Source: an uncultured Mycoplasma sp.
GTDB lineage: Bacteria > Bacillota_I > Bacilli_A > RF39 > UBA660
Direction: 5' to 3'
DNA length: 37,092 bases
Assembly: GCA_947646115.1 (NCBI GenBank)
Contig: CANSFH010000010.1
Span: 1-37,092, forward strand
The notes under the pieces were generated by a model, which was not told the origin of the DNA, made no database searches, and saw nothing but the letters and a program-made list of their open reading frames with translations. The translations under genes and the position numbers were made by a program. Shown piece after piece: positions 23,803-32,772 of this stretch. Position 1 is the first letter of the stretch. Each line of letters begins with the position of its first letter.

Positions 23803-25983
23803 ATGTATGCTTATTGTATTATTGAATATCCAGTTAAAACATTAGATAAAGCATTTACATATATAATACCTGATGCTTTAAAAAATAAAATTAAAGTGGG
23901 AATGAAAGTATTAGTACCATTTAATACAAGATTAGTTCATGGGATTGTTCTTAATATTTGTAATGAATATAATGGATCTTATGAACTAAAAGAAATTGCA
24001 AGATTAGAAGATGAATTTTTAATATTAAATAAAGAGTTATTAGAGTTAGGTAGTTATTTAAAAGAACTAACTTTATGTAATTTAATTACGGCTTATCAAA
24101 CAATGCTTCCAAGTGCTTTAAAAATAAAAAATCAAAACAATGATTATAATTTATATGAACAGTTTATATCTTTAAATAAAAGTGCTAAAGAAGTATTAGA
24201 ATTTATTGCTACTCATAGAGGGAAGAAAGTAGTGATATTAGAAAGATTACTTGATGAAGCGGTAGTAAATAAAAAAGAATTTGATAGTGCTTCTGTAAGA
24301 GAGTTAGAAAAATTGGGTTTTATTAAAATAGAAAAAAAGAAAAAATATCGCATAGAAGCAAATGCTAAAAATAATGAAAATAAAACTTTAACAGAAGAAC
24401 AAAATAAGGTGTATAAAACAATAACTAAATCTTTTAATACTAATGAAATTTTTTTATTACATGGAGTAACAGGAAGTGGCAAAACTTTAATATATATTAA
24501 TCTAATAAAAGATGTTGTTAAAAATGGTAAAACAGCATTATTGCTAGTACCAGAAATAAGTTTAACAGGACAAATTGTTAATATATTTTATAATTATTTT
24601 GGTAATGATGTTGCGATACTTCATAGTGGATTATCTAAAACAGAAAAATATGATGAGTATTTGAAAATATTAAATAAAGATGTTCATATTGTTATTGGAA
24701 CAAGAAGTGCTGTTTTTGCTCCCCTTGAAAACATTGGAATTATTATAATAGATGAAGAACACAGTGAAACTTATAAGCAAGATACTAATCCTAGATATAA
24801 TGCGATAGATATAGCTAAAAAAAGAAGCGATTATCATAAGGCGCCTTTAGTTTTAGGAAGCGCAACACCAATGCTAGAAGATATGGCGAGATCATTAAAA
24901 GGGGTTTATACTTTACTTGAGTTAAAAACAAGAGTTAATAATCGCAAGTTACCAGAATGTATGATTGTAGATATGGCCGAGGAGCTTAAGAAAAGAAATT
25001 TTGTTATAAGTGAATTATTAGATAAAAATATTAAAGACACTTTAAGGAGAAATGAACAAGTAATTCTTTTATTAAATAGAAGAGGATTTTCTACCATTAT
25101 TACTTGTAGTAATTGTGGTTATACTTATAAATGTCCTTATTGTGAAATATCTTTAACTTATCATAAAAGTTCTAATAGCCTTAGATGTCATTATTGTGGA
25201 TACACGAAAATTAAAGATGATAAGTGTCCAGAGTGTCAGGAAAATGGCTTAAATTATATGGGAATGGGAACTGAAAAGTTAGAAAATTTAATTAAAGAAA
25301 AATATAGTGAAGCGACAATTATTCGAATGGATGCTGATACTACAGCAAATAAAGGAATGCATGAAAAAATAATTGAGGCTTTTAGAAATAAAGAATATAA
25401 TGTTTTAATTGGAACACAAATGATTAGTAAAGGTCTTGATTTTCCAGACTGTACATTAGTTGGAATTATAAATGCTGATACAACTCTTAATATTCCTGAT
25501 TTTAGAAGTAGTGAAAGAACTTTTAGTATGCTTAATCAAGCATCAGGTAGAGCTGGGCGGGCTGAAAAAGAAGGTAAAGTAATTATACAAACGTTTAATT
25601 CTGATAATACGACAATTAAATGTGTTAGTAATAATGATTATGCTAGTTTTTATAAATCAGAAATGGAGATTCGCAAAAAACTTAAATATCCGCCTTATTA
25701 TTATTTAGTTAATGTTAAAGTTTGTAGTAAAGATTATGATAAAGCTAGTGTTAATGCTAATAAAGTAGTAGATTATTTAAAAAGAAATCTTGATAAAACA
25801 AGTATTATTTTAGGTCCATCTACGGCGGTTAATTTTAGACTTAAAAATGTTTATCGCTTTAATATAACAATTAAATATCGTTTTGATGAAAATATAAAAA
25901 AGACACTAAAAGATTTAGATGAAATCTTTAGTATGAATAAAGATGTTTTTTTAGAAATTGATTTTAATCCATTACAGTTATAG
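23803..25983 (+). CDS. priA: Primosomal replication restart helicase PriA
   Basis: 726 aa, at the short end for PriA. It has the N-terminal DNA-binding domain (ECyclic start IIEYPVKTLDKAFTYIIP), Walker A HGVTGSGKT at ~220, the DEEH box at ~316, PRYNAIDIA and LGSATPMLE, and the zinc-binding insert with four CxxC pairs at ~435-480 (CSNCG, CPYC, CHYCG, CPEC). These are followed by MGMGTEKLE, GTQMISKGLDFP and QASGRAGRAEKEG. It reloads the replisome at stalled forks. Start ATG follows AAAGGAGG. The CYTH gene begins 15 bp after the stop. Confidence 0.97.
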   Translation: MYAYCIIEYPVKTLDKAFTYIIPDALKNKIKVGMKVLVPFNTRLVHGIVLNICNEYNGSYELKEIARLEDEFLILNKELLELGSYLKELTLCNLITAYQTMLPSALKIKNQNNDYNLYEQFISLNKSAKEVLEFIATHRGKKVVILERLLDEAVVNKKEFDSASVRELEKLGFIKIEKKKKYRIEANAKNNENKTLTEEQNKVYKTITKSFNTNEIFLLHGVTGSGKTLIYINLIKDVVKNGKTALLLVPEISLTGQIVNIFYNYFGNDVAILHSGLSKTEKYDEYLKILNKDVHIVIGTRSAVFAPLENIGIIIIDEEHSETYKQDTNPRYNAIDIAKKRSDYHKAPLVLGSATPMLEDMARSLKGVYTLLELKTRVNNRKLPECMIVDMAEELKKRNFVISELLDKNIKDTLRRNEQVILLLNRRGFSTIITCSNCGYTYKCPYCEISLTYHKSSNSLRCHYCGYTKIKDDKCPECQENGLNYMGMGTEKLENLIKEKYSEATIIRMDADTTANKGMHEKIIEAFRNKEYNVLIGTQMISKGLDFPDCTLVGIINADTTLNIPDFRSSERTFSMLNQASGRAGRAEKEGKVIIQTFNSDNTTIKCVSNNDYASFYKSEMEIRKKLKYPPYYYLVNVKVCSKDYDKASVNANKVVDYLKRNLDKTSIILGPSTAVNFRLKNVYRFNITIKYRFDENIKKTLKDLDEIFSMNKDVFLEIDFNPLQL

Positions 25984-25998
25984 TTAGGAATGATAAAA

Positions 25999-26784
25999 AT
26001 GCAACAAATAGAAAAAGAAATAAAAATTTTAAATATTAATAAAGATTTATTTATTAAAAAGTTAAATAATTTGGGGGCAAGTTTTAAGTGTAGAAATAAA
26101 CAAATTTTATATACTTATGATTTATTTACTATTTATAGTAGATATAGAGATGCTTTAGATGGATTAGAAAGTAAAAATAGTATAAAGAGTGAGACAGCTA
26201 GAAATAAACTTAAATTATTATTTTTTGAGATTGATAATTTTTTAACTAAAGAAGATAAAAATAAATTAAAAGATATTAGTGGGTTTTCCTCTTTTTCTTT
26301 GATTAGTGAAGCTGATAATTTAATTTCTATACTAAAAAATAAGAAATTAGATAAATTTATGCAAGATTTTAAAAATAATGATAATAAATGGATACGAGTT
26401 AGGCAAACGGGTAATCAAACTACTATTGCTGTTAAACATATTTTAGCAAATGATAATGGCGAAAATCAAAATTTATTAGAGACAGAATTAGAAGTTGCGA
26501 GTTTTTCGGAAGCTAATAAATTACTTGAAGCTTTAGGATATTGTTATAAAAGTTATCAAGAAAAAGAAAGGCTATCTTATTTGTTAGATGGGTATCAGAT
26601 TGATATAGATACATGGCCAGGAATACCAACATACATTGAGATAGAGTTTAAGTCTAAAATAGATTTAGAAAAATTAATTAAAAAATTAGGTTTTAAAATG
26701 TCAGATTGTATTTCATGTACAGCCGATGAAGTTTATAGAAAGTATAATAAATCAATGTTTGATATGAGAGAATTAAAATTTTAA
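25999..26784 (+). CDS. CYTH-domain protein (triphosphate tunnel metalloenzyme-like)
   Basis: 261 aa from ATG 25999; the ATG at 25990 directly abuts the AGGA site. It has the N-terminal E-K-E-I-K signature (IEKEIKIL), then WIRVRQTGNQTTIAVKH, LLETELEVASF, KERLSYLLDGYQIDIDTWPG and TYIEIEF, the alternating charged strands that form the tunnel of CYTH enzymes. Between the first strands there is a helical insert of ~80 residues (about 50-130) that makes it longer than the usual ~190 aa. Family members hydrolyse inorganic or thiamine triphosphate or act as adenylate cyclases; which applies here is not clear. It lies between priA and sigG. Confidence 0.85.
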   Translation: MQQIEKEIKILNINKDLFIKKLNNLGASFKCRNKQILYTYDLFTIYSRYRDALDGLESKNSIKSETARNKLKLLFFEIDNFLTKEDKNKLKDISGFSSFSLISEADNLISILKNKKLDKFMQDFKNNDNKWIRVRQTGNQTTIAVKHILANDNGENQNLLETELEVASFSEANKLLEALGYCYKSYQEKERLSYLLDGYQIDIDTWPGIPTYIEIEFKSKIDLEKLIKKLGFKMSDCISCTADEVYRKYNKSMFDMRELKF

Positions 26785-26809
26785 TAATAGGAATAGTTGA
26801 ATAAAAAAG

Positions 26810-26841
26810 ATCCTTTTTACTCTGAATATAGTAGAAAGGAT
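26810..26841 (+). promoter_or_regulatory. RBS-sequestering hairpin in the sigG leader
   Basis: A 12-bp stem (ATCCTTTTTACT 26810-26821 with AGTAGAAAGGAT 26830-26841, one G-U pair) and an 8-nt loop. The right arm contains the sigG ribosome site AGAAAGGA (26833-26840), so folding would block initiation at ATG 26848. Confidence 0.7.
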
Positions 26842-26847
26842 TTTTAT

Positions 26848-27624
26848 ATGGCAAGATATAAAGTAGATATAACGGGTATTAATACTAATGAACTTAAAGT
26901 TTTAACAAGTAGTGAAACAACTAAATTATTTGAAAGATATAGAGCGGGAGATAAAAGTGCTAAAGAAGAACTTATTAATGGTAATTTAAAGTTAGTTTTA
27001 AGTATTTTAAGAAGTTTTAATAAAGGAAATTATAATATGGATGATTTATTTCAAGTTGGGGTAATTGGCTTAATTAAAGCGATAGATAACTTTGATTTAT
27101 CTTATAATTTGAAATTATCTACTTATGCTGTACCTTTAATACTTGGAGAAATTAAAAGATATATTAGGGATAATACGAGTATTAGGGTAAGTAGAAGTGT
27201 TAAAGATTTAGCTTATCAAATAATTAGTTTTAAAGAGAGCTTTTTTAATCAATATGGAATTGAACCTAGTAGTGATGTCATAGCAAAAGAGTTAGGGGTA
27301 GAAGAATTTAAAATTGCTAATGCGATAGATGCTTTAAAAGAACCAATGAGCATTTTTGAACCTATATATAATGATGGAGGAGATACAATCTATTTGCAAG
27401 ATCAAATAGCCGATACTAAAGATTTAAATAGTGATAAAGATTCTCTTATTTCACTTCGAAGAGGACTTAACAAAATTAAAGAAAGAGAAAGAGAAGTTTT
27501 AGTTAATAGATATATTATTGGTAAAACGCAAATGGAAATAGCAGAGTCTCTAAATATAAGTCAAGCTCAAGTTTCAAGAATTGAAAAAAATGCCATAATG
27601 AGTTTGAAACGAATGATAAAATAA
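26848..27624 (+). CDS. sigG: RNA polymerase sporulation sigma factor SigG
   Basis: 258 aa (about 260 in Bacillus). It reads ARYKVDITGINTNELKVL, the SigG-type N-terminus, then NGNLKLVLSILRSF, DDLFQVGVIGLIKAIDNFD and STYAVPLILGEIKRYIRDN in region 2, RVSRSVKDLAYQ, IFEPIYNDGGDTIYLQDQI, and KTQMEIAESLNISQAQVSRIEK in region 4. SigG drives late forespore transcription. I take ATG 26848 as the start because it matches the family N-terminus and follows AGAAAGGA by 7 nt; the upstream TTG at 26797 is inside the leader hairpin region. The leader hairpin is likely to limit translation of read-through transcripts from the CYTH gene. Followed by a perfect terminator. Confidence 0.95.
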   Translation: MARYKVDITGINTNELKVLTSSETTKLFERYRAGDKSAKEELINGNLKLVLSILRSFNKGNYNMDDLFQVGVIGLIKAIDNFDLSYNLKLSTYAVPLILGEIKRYIRDNTSIRVSRSVKDLAYQIISFKESFFNQYGIEPSSDVIAKELGVEEFKIANAIDALKEPMSIFEPIYNDGGDTIYLQDQIADTKDLNSDKDSLISLRRGLNKIKEREREVLVNRYIIGKTQMEIAESLNISQAQVSRIEKNAIMSLKRMIK

Positions 27625-27656
27625 AAAAATTCACACCATTTAAGATGTGAATTTTT
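27625..27656. terminator. Terminator between sigG and the collagen-like gene
   Basis: A perfect 11-bp stem (AAAAATTCACA 27625-27635 with TGTGAATTTTT 27646-27656) serves both convergent genes. Confidence 0.85.
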
Positions 27657-27665
27657 AGGATTGTG

Positions 27666-28760
27666 TTAATTAATTCTGGCGATAGATATAGATGCTGAAT
27701 ATAAATCATTTGGTACTAACATAATATCTACACTAGAAGAATTTGTAAAGCGATAAGTTGAACCAGCAGTAGCATCAAATATAGCATTTCCGACGATAGA
27801 ACCAGTTTCGTTATAGAATAAGCGATTGTGTACTGAAGAGTGGGCGATTAAAGTGTCAGATGGCCAGAATCTATGTAATTCTATTCCAATAGCAGCACAA
27901 GTTCTAGTTATAGTATTATTGTTTCTAACATTAACCCACCAATTTACTAAATATTCACCATCACTAGGAACTGTAAATTCACCTGTAGCTGGATTATATG
28001 TAATACCATTACTTAGGTTTACATCGTTGAAACGAATTACGCTATTACTTGGAACTTGAAGTTCAGTTTCGTCATGTACCATTGCAGCTTCATTAAATGA
28101 TGGTCCAGTTTCTCCTTGAGGACCAGTAGGTCCAGTTATACCTTGAGGCCCAGTAGGTCCAGCTACACCTTGAGGTCCAGTAGGACCAGTAGCACCTTGA
28201 GGCCCAGTAGGTCCGATAGGTCCAACAGGTCCAGTTGCTCCAGCAATACCTTGAACACCTTGTAAACCTTGAGGACCAGTAGGCCCAGTTACGCCTTGAG
28301 GTCCAGTAGGACCAGTAGCACCTTGAGGTCCAGTAGGTCCAATTACACTTAAACCTTGAGGCCCGGTAGGTCCAGTAGCACCTTGAGGCCCAGTAGCACC
28401 AGCGATACCTTGAACACCTTGAATTCCTTGAGGACCAGTAGGACCAGTAGCACCAGTTATTCCTTGAGGTCCGGTAGGACCAGTAGCGCCTTGAGGCCCG
28501 GTAGGACCAGTAACACCTTGAGGTCCAGTAGGTCCAGTTACACCTTGAGGTCCAGTAGGACCAGTTGTACCTTGTGCTCCAGTAGGTCCAGTAGGTCCTT
28601 GAGGTCCAGGACATCCGCATGGTCCAGTAGGTCCAGTAGGCCCAGTAGGACCTGTGCATCCAGGATGGCAACAGCATTTATTTATCATTTTACAAAGACA
28701 GCGTTCTCTGTCATTTAGTAAACTTCCGTTAAGTTCATTTTCGATAAATTCATTTTCCAT
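27666..28760 (-). CDS. Collagen-like protein with BclA-type C-terminal domain
   Basis: 364 aa. Residues 1-33 are a short head with a Cys cluster ([11 protein letters not shown]). Residues 34-220 are about 60 Gly-X-Y triplets, mainly GPTGPQG with GVT, GAT and GIT variants and one interruption at GLSVIGPTG; two extra Cys (PCGCPG) lie near its start. Residues ~221-364 are a beta-rich domain ([41 protein letters not shown]) like the TNF/C1q-like trimerisation domain of the exosporium glycoprotein BclA. ATG 28760 follows AAAGGAGGT; an in-frame ATG 60 bases earlier has no site. Probably a filament of the outer spore surface, inferred from similarity to BclA and the sporulating host; a vegetative surface fibre is the alternative. 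The repeat is GC-rich against the background. Confidence 0.88.
   Translation of the reverse strand: MENEFIENELNGSLLNDRERCLCKMINKCCCHPGCTGPTGPTGPTGPCGCPGPQGPTGPTGAQGTTGPTGPQGVTGPTGPQGVTGPTGPQGATGPTGPQGITGATGPTGPQGIQGVQGIAGATGPQGATGPTGPQGLSVIGPTGPQGATGPTGPQGVTGPTGPQGLQGVQGIAGATGPVGPIGPTGPQGATGPTGPQGVAGPTGPQGITGPTGPQGETGPSFNEAAMVHDETELQVPSNSVIRFNDVNLSNGITYNPATGEFTVPSDGEYLVNWWVNVRNNNTITRTCAAIGIELHRFWPSDTLIAHSSVHNRLFYNETGSIVGNAIFDATAGSTYRFTNSSSVDIMLVPNDLYSASISIARIN
28101..28661 (-). repeat. Collagen-type coding repeat
   Basis: Tandem 9-bp and 18-bp units encode Gly-Pro-Thr and Gly-Pro-Gln-Gly triplets. Synonymous changes are scattered (GGA/GGT/GGC), so units are not identical, but the array should be prone to slippage and length change. 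Confidence 0.85.
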
Positions 28761-28891
28761 TTTTCTTTTTACCTCCTTTCTAATATAAGTTATGTTTACT
28801 TTTTTTTGTTGCTTGAGCATATGTCACGATATTTAAAAATTTTGTTATTTTTTTTAATTTTTAAAGTATATTTTTATTAAAGGTGAATTAT

Positions 28892-29116
28892 ATGCGATTA
28901 AGTGATTTACAATCTAAAATGGTTATTAATATTAATGATGGCAAACATTTAGGAATAATAGTAGATGCAGAAATGAGTAGTAATGGAGAAATAAGTTATT
29001 TTACAGTAATGCCTAAACGTTTTTTTAGAAGATTATTTAAAAATGAATCAGAGGTTAATGTTACATTTAAGCAAATTTCAAAAATAGGTGAAGATGTAAT
29101 ATTGGTAGATTTGTAA
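28892..29116 (+). CDS. YlmC/YmxH-family PRC-barrel protein
   Basis: 74 aa. A PRC-barrel fold of the small Firmicutes sporulation-associated family: MRLSDLQSKMVININDGKHLG, DAEMSSNGEISYFTV, FKQISKIGEDVILVDL. ATG 28892 follows AAAGGTGA; a GTG nine bases earlier overlaps that site. In Bacillus the family has two small members (YlmC, YmxH) of unclear role. Its 3' end contains the likely lspA promoter. Confidence 0.88.
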   Translation: MRLSDLQSKMVININDGKHLGIIVDAEMSSNGEISYFTVMPKRFFRRLFKNESEVNVTFKQISKIGEDVILVDL

Positions 29117-29130
29117 AAATATGTTATACT
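29102..29130 (+). promoter_or_regulatory. Possible lspA promoter
   Basis: TTGGTA (29102-29107), 17-bp spacer, TATACT (29125-29130), overlapping the end of the PRC-barrel gene. Confidence 0.5.
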
Positions 29131-29146
29131 TATAAAGGTGATTATT

Positions 29147-29623
29147 TTGAATAAAAAGACTTATATCATTGCAATACTTATTTTAATTATTGATCAAGTT
29201 AGTAAGAGTTTAATAGAAGTTTTTTTTAAGTTTAACGAAAGTATACAAATTATAAGAGACTTTTTTTATATTACAGTTGTCCATAATACAGGGGGAGCTT
29301 GGAGTATTTTTGATAATCATAGTCATTTTTTTATACTATTTTCTATTATTGCTGTTATAATATTAATTAAATTTATGTTTAGTTTTAAAAATAATCTGCG
29401 AAATAATATAGCTTTTTCATTAACTATTGGGGGAATATTATCTAATCTTGCGGATAGAATATTTTTAGGACATGTCAGGGATTTTTTAGATTTTAAATTG
29501 TTTGGTTATAATTATCCTATATTTAATATTGCGGATATAGCAATAGTAATAGGAGTTATTTTACTTATTGTAGCAATAATTAAAGGAGAAGATAAAATTG
29601 AAAGAGATACTAGAAGTAGATAA
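29147..29623 (+). CDS. lspA: Lipoprotein signal peptidase II
   Basis: 158 aa with four membrane helices. Motifs: IDQVSK in the first helix, VHNTGGAWSIF, GGILSNLADRI with the first catalytic Asp, and FNIADIAIVIG with the second. LspA cleaves prolipoproteins such as the one encoded at 10058. The start is TTG 29147 with AAAGGTGAT just upstream; the GTG at 29138 overlaps that site. The last 26 bases overlap rluD, so the two are co-expressed, the standard lspA-rluD pair. Confidence 0.95.
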   Translation: MNKKTYIIAILILIIDQVSKSLIEVFFKFNESIQIIRDFFYITVVHNTGGAWSIFDNHSHFFILFSIIAVIILIKFMFSFKNNLRNNIAFSLTIGGILSNLADRIFLGHVRDFLDFKLFGYNYPIFNIADIAIVIGVILLIVAIIKGEDKIERDTRSR

Positions 29624-30497
29624 AACAGGAATTAGAATAGATAAATATTTAAGTGAAGAATTAGATTATTCACGAGAGTTTATTCAAAAATTAATTAGTA
29701 ATGGTTTAGTTTTAGTAAATAATAAAGCAGTTAAGGCTAGTTATAAAATAGAATCTAGTGATAGTATTATTGTTAATGAAGAAGAATATAAAGTAGATAC
29801 GGATATTTTACCTGTTAAAATGGATATTGATCTAGTTTATGAAGATGAATATTTAATGATTGTTAATAAGCCTAGTGGTTTAGTAGTACATCCAGGAAGT
29901 GGAAATTATAATAGTACATTAGTTAATGGTCTTATGTATTATACAAAAAATTTAAGTAGTATAGGCGGGGAAGAGAGACCTGGTATAGTACACCGTATTG
30001 ATAAGGATACAAGTGGTCTTTTAATGATTGCTAAAACTAATAAAGTTCATGAGATATTAGCTGAAGATTTTAAAAATAAAAAAATTAAAAGAGAATATAT
30101 AGCCCTTTTAGATGGTGTTTTTAAAAATAGCAGTGCTACTATAGATGCACCAATTGGTCGAGATAAATTAAATCGTGAAAAAATGGCAGTGACAGATTTA
30201 AATAGTAAGCATGCAGTAACACATATGAAAGTATTAAAAAGATATGAAAATAATACTTTAGTTAGTTGTGTATTAGAAACAGGGAGAACACATCAAATAA
30301 GGGTTCATATGGCTTATATTGGCTATCCAATTCATAATGATCCAGTTTATAATAAAAAAGGATCTGATTCATTTGGTCAGTTTTTACATTCGTATAAAAT
30401 GAGTTTTGTTCACCCAGTAACAAATAAAGAAATGAATTTTACTTGTGATCTTCCAGAATATTTTCAAAATATTTTAAATGAATTAGAAGTTAGATAA
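29598..30497 (+). CDS. rluD: 23S rRNA pseudouridine synthase, RluD family
   Basis: 299 aa. An N-terminal S4 RNA-binding domain (residues ~10-60, RIDKYLSEELDYSREFIQKLI) is followed by the catalytic domain with IVNKPSGLVVHPG, HRIDKDTSGLL (catalytic Asp135), ETGRTHQIRVH and HPV. The start is a TTG at 29598, 9 nt after AAAGGAG inside lspA. Among family members the position next to lspA points to the RluD/YlyB type, though substrate sites were not checked. Its 3' end overlaps the convergent gene at 30483 by 15 bp. Confidence 0.93.
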   Translation: MKEILEVDKTGIRIDKYLSEELDYSREFIQKLISNGLVLVNNKAVKASYKIESSDSIIVNEEEYKVDTDILPVKMDIDLVYEDEYLMIVNKPSGLVVHPGSGNYNSTLVNGLMYYTKNLSSIGGEERPGIVHRIDKDTSGLLMIAKTNKVHEILAEDFKNKKIKREYIALLDGVFKNSSATIDAPIGRDKLNREKMAVTDLNSKHAVTHMKVLKRYENNTLVSCVLETGRTHQIRVHMAYIGYPIHNDPVYNKKGSDSFGQFLHSYKMSFVHPVTNKEMNFTCDLPEYFQNILNELEVR

Positions 30498-30812
30498 AAG
30501 AATGACATTTAAAATGTTACCAACAATTAATACAACGGCAAGAAAATAAATGATAAAAGGTATTTTGTTAGTATAAAATATCTTTTTTATTTGAAGATTT
30601 AAAATAAAAGCACTTATGAAAAGAGCAAAGCTAAATATTAAACTATAAATATAGGCTTCATAGTATAAATAATATAAGGGGATTACGATTAAAAATATAA
30701 AGTTTAATATAATAGTAAATAGGTAATCATAGGTTATATTTTTTAAATAGATAAAATAATAGGATACTAAAAAAATTAAATAAATAAATGTTAAATAAAA
30801 GAGAATACTCAT
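30483..30812 (-). CDS. Small multi-pass membrane protein of unknown function
   Basis: 109 aa with about four hydrophobic helices, many Tyr, Phe and Ile residues, and no motif I recognise. Support for it being real: an AAAGGTGATA site 2-3 nt before ATG 30812, a full-length open frame on the strand opposite its neighbours, and no competing gene there. It converges on rluD with a 15-bp overlap of coding ends and no room for a separate terminator. Confidence 0.65.
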   Translation of the reverse strand: MSILFYLTFIYLIFLVSYYFIYLKNITYDYLFTIILNFIFLIVIPLYYLYYEAYIYSLIFSFALFISAFILNLQIKKIFYTNKIPFIIYFLAVVLIVGNILNVILLSNF

Positions 30813-30871
30813 ATTATCACCTTTACTAATTATATGATTTGTTATAAAATAAAAGTACTTGAGGTGAGAAC

Positions 30872-32023
30872 GTGAACTTTAATGTAATTAATAAAAATGA
30901 TGAAATAGTTATGTCTTTAGTACATTATTTTGTAACAGTAGAAAATTATACACCTATTGTAGTTAAAGGGGTTAAAGATGAAATTTGGTTAGAAAATTTA
31001 GATGGTCCTTATCGAATTATTAGAATAAATTCTAATTATATACATAATGATGAACAGTATAAATTTGATATGTTTAAAACCAAAAAAGTAATGGATCAAA
31101 TAAAAAAGAAGACTTTATCTTTAAGTGTTAATACATTAAATATTTTATTAAATGTAGGGGATAATGTTGATTTTAACAAAGAAAATAAAAATATATCTTC
31201 TATTAAAATTAATGATGTAGAAGAAATAGCAAATGATAAAAATATTTTAGAAGTATTTCCTAATTTAAAAAATAAGTTAATTAAAGATAAAGAAGGGATA
31301 GAATTAATTGTTAATGTAACTAATGATATTAATGCTAAAACAATTAAAGATAATGAAGCGTTTACAAAAATTTTTGAAAGAAAAAATATTATTATTACAC
31401 CAATTTTAATGGGCATTTGTATTTTAATGTTTATGTTAATGTATATATTTGGTGATGGTAGTGAGAATACGGGAACGTTATTATTTTTTGGAGCTAATTT
31501 AAGAGTATTAGTACAACATGGTCAAATATGGCGACTTTTAACTTCAGTGTTTTTACATATTGGGATAGCCCATTTAATAGTTAATATGTATTCTTTATTT
31601 ATTATTGGCAGACAGTTAGAAGGATTTTTAGGAAAGATTAAATATTTAGTGGTATTTTTAATAAGTGGGATTACTGGTTCTTTATTATCAGTTGTAATGC
31701 ATGAATCTATTTCAGCGGGAGCTAGTGGAGCAATATTTGGACTTCTTGGTTCTTTACTTTACTTTGGATATCATTATAGATTATATTTAGGAACAGTTTT
31801 GAAGACCCAGATTATTCCAATTATTTTATTTAACTTGCTTATTAGTTTTATGTTTCCCGGAATTGATGCTTATGCTCATATAGGTGGATTAGTAGGGGGA
31901 TATCTTGCTACTATGGCTTTAGGTGTTCCTGGTAAATCTAATAAAATGGATAGAATAAATGGTATAATTGTTTTGATTCTTTTATTTATATTTTTAGGAT
32001 ATATGTTGTTTGGAGTATTATAA
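30872..32023 (+). CDS. Rhomboid-family intramembrane serine protease
   Basis: 383 aa. The soluble N-terminal part (~1-170) resembles the cytosolic domain of Firmicutes GluP/YqgP-type rhomboids. From ~175 there are about seven membrane helices with the rhomboid signatures: LTSVFLHIGIAHLIVNM, the catalytic GASG (Ser285) in SAGASGAIFGLLG, and His336 in AHIGGLVGGY, forming the Ser-His dyad. No C-terminal TPR repeats are present. GTG 30872 follows GAGGTGAG. Its stop overlaps the rluB start (TAATG), giving translational coupling. Confidence 0.93.
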   Translation: MNFNVINKNDEIVMSLVHYFVTVENYTPIVVKGVKDEIWLENLDGPYRIIRINSNYIHNDEQYKFDMFKTKKVMDQIKKKTLSLSVNTLNILLNVGDNVDFNKENKNISSIKINDVEEIANDKNILEVFPNLKNKLIKDKEGIELIVNVTNDINAKTIKDNEAFTKIFERKNIIITPILMGICILMFMLMYIFGDGSENTGTLLFFGANLRVLVQHGQIWRLLTSVFLHIGIAHLIVNMYSLFIIGRQLEGFLGKIKYLVVFLISGITGSLLSVVMHESISAGASGAIFGLLGSLLYFGYHYRLYLGTVLKTQIIPIILFNLLISFMFPGIDAYAHIGGLVGGYLATMALGVPGKSNKMDRINGIIVLILLFIFLGYMLFGVL

Positions 32024-32736
32024 TGGAAAGATTACAAAAAGTTATAGCTAATTCAGGTATAACATCTAGAAGAAAAGCAGAAGAATTAATACTAAAAGGA
32101 AAAGTTCGAGTAAATGGTATGGTTATAAAAGAACTTGGTACTAAAGTAGATGGTAATGATATTGTTGAAGTAGATGGAGCTATTATCAATAGAGATATTG
32201 CTAAAGTTTATTATATTTTAAATAAACCTAGAGGGGTTATTACGAGTGTTAGTGATGAAGCTCATAGACCTACTGTTATAGATTATATTAATACTGATAA
32301 AAGAATTTATCCAGTTGGAAGATTGGATTATGATACTACAGGATTGTTAATTTTGACAAATGATGGAGATTTGGCCAATTTGCTGATGCATCCCAAAAAT
32401 AAAATACCTAAAACTTATATTGCTAAAGTTGAAGGTATACTTGATAAAGAGAATGTTAATTCATTAAAAAGAGGAATTAATATTGAAGGTAAGAAAGTTC
32501 AAATTGCAAATTTTAAAATTAAAGAAAAGAATTTTGAAAAAAATACATCATTAATAGAAATAACAATTATTGAGGGTAGAAATCATATTGTAAAGAAGAT
32601 ATTTGAAAGTTTAAAACATCCAGTTATAAGACTTACGAGAACAAAAATAGCTTTTCTAGATGTTAAAGAACTTAAAAGTGGACAGTATAGAGAGTTAAGT
32701 ATTAAAGAAGTTAAAAAGTTATATAGTTTAAAATAA
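32023..32736 (+). CDS. rluB: Pseudouridine synthase, RluB/RsuA family
   Basis: 237 aa. An S4 domain at ~2-48 (RLQKVIANSGITSRRKAEELI) is followed by NKPRGVITS, the catalytic GRLDYDTTGLL (Asp102), and EGRNHIVKKIFESL with HPVIRLTRTKIAF. The family modifies 23S U2605 (RluB) or 16S U516 (RsuA); length and Firmicutes context favour RluB. It is coupled to the rhomboid gene and followed by a terminator. Confidence 0.93.
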   Translation: MERLQKVIANSGITSRRKAEELILKGKVRVNGMVIKELGTKVDGNDIVEVDGAIINRDIAKVYYILNKPRGVITSVSDEAHRPTVIDYINTDKRIYPVGRLDYDTTGLLILTNDGDLANLLMHPKNKIPKTYIAKVEGILDKENVNSLKRGINIEGKKVQIANFKIKEKNFEKNTSLIEITIIEGRNHIVKKIFESLKHPVIRLTRTKIAFLDVKELKSGQYRELSIKEVKKLYSLK

Positions 32737-32770
32737 AAAAGGTAATTTGATTATTCAAATGCCTTTTTTG
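32735..32770. terminator. Terminator between rluB and the small HTH gene
   Basis: A stem AAAAAAGG...TTTGA with TCAAATGCCTTTTTT, with one bulge, placed between convergent stops. Confidence 0.7.
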
Positions 32771-32772
32771 TT

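Noticed and set aside
28101..28661. CRISPR array
   Set aside because: The repeat is short, coding and unspaced, and there are no cas genes in the window.
28093..28718. Long open frames on both strands within the collagen-like gene
   Set aside because: They arise from the regular 9-bp repeat, giving Ser-Arg-Thr or Trp-Thr-Tyr repeats; there is no ribosome site and the Gly-X-Y frame is clearly the coding one.
28761..28891. SigK-type promoter for the collagen-like gene
   Set aside because: A CATA-N3-TA match exists on the minus strand, but the -35 AC spacing does not fit and the start would fall almost on the ribosome site. Left unannotated.
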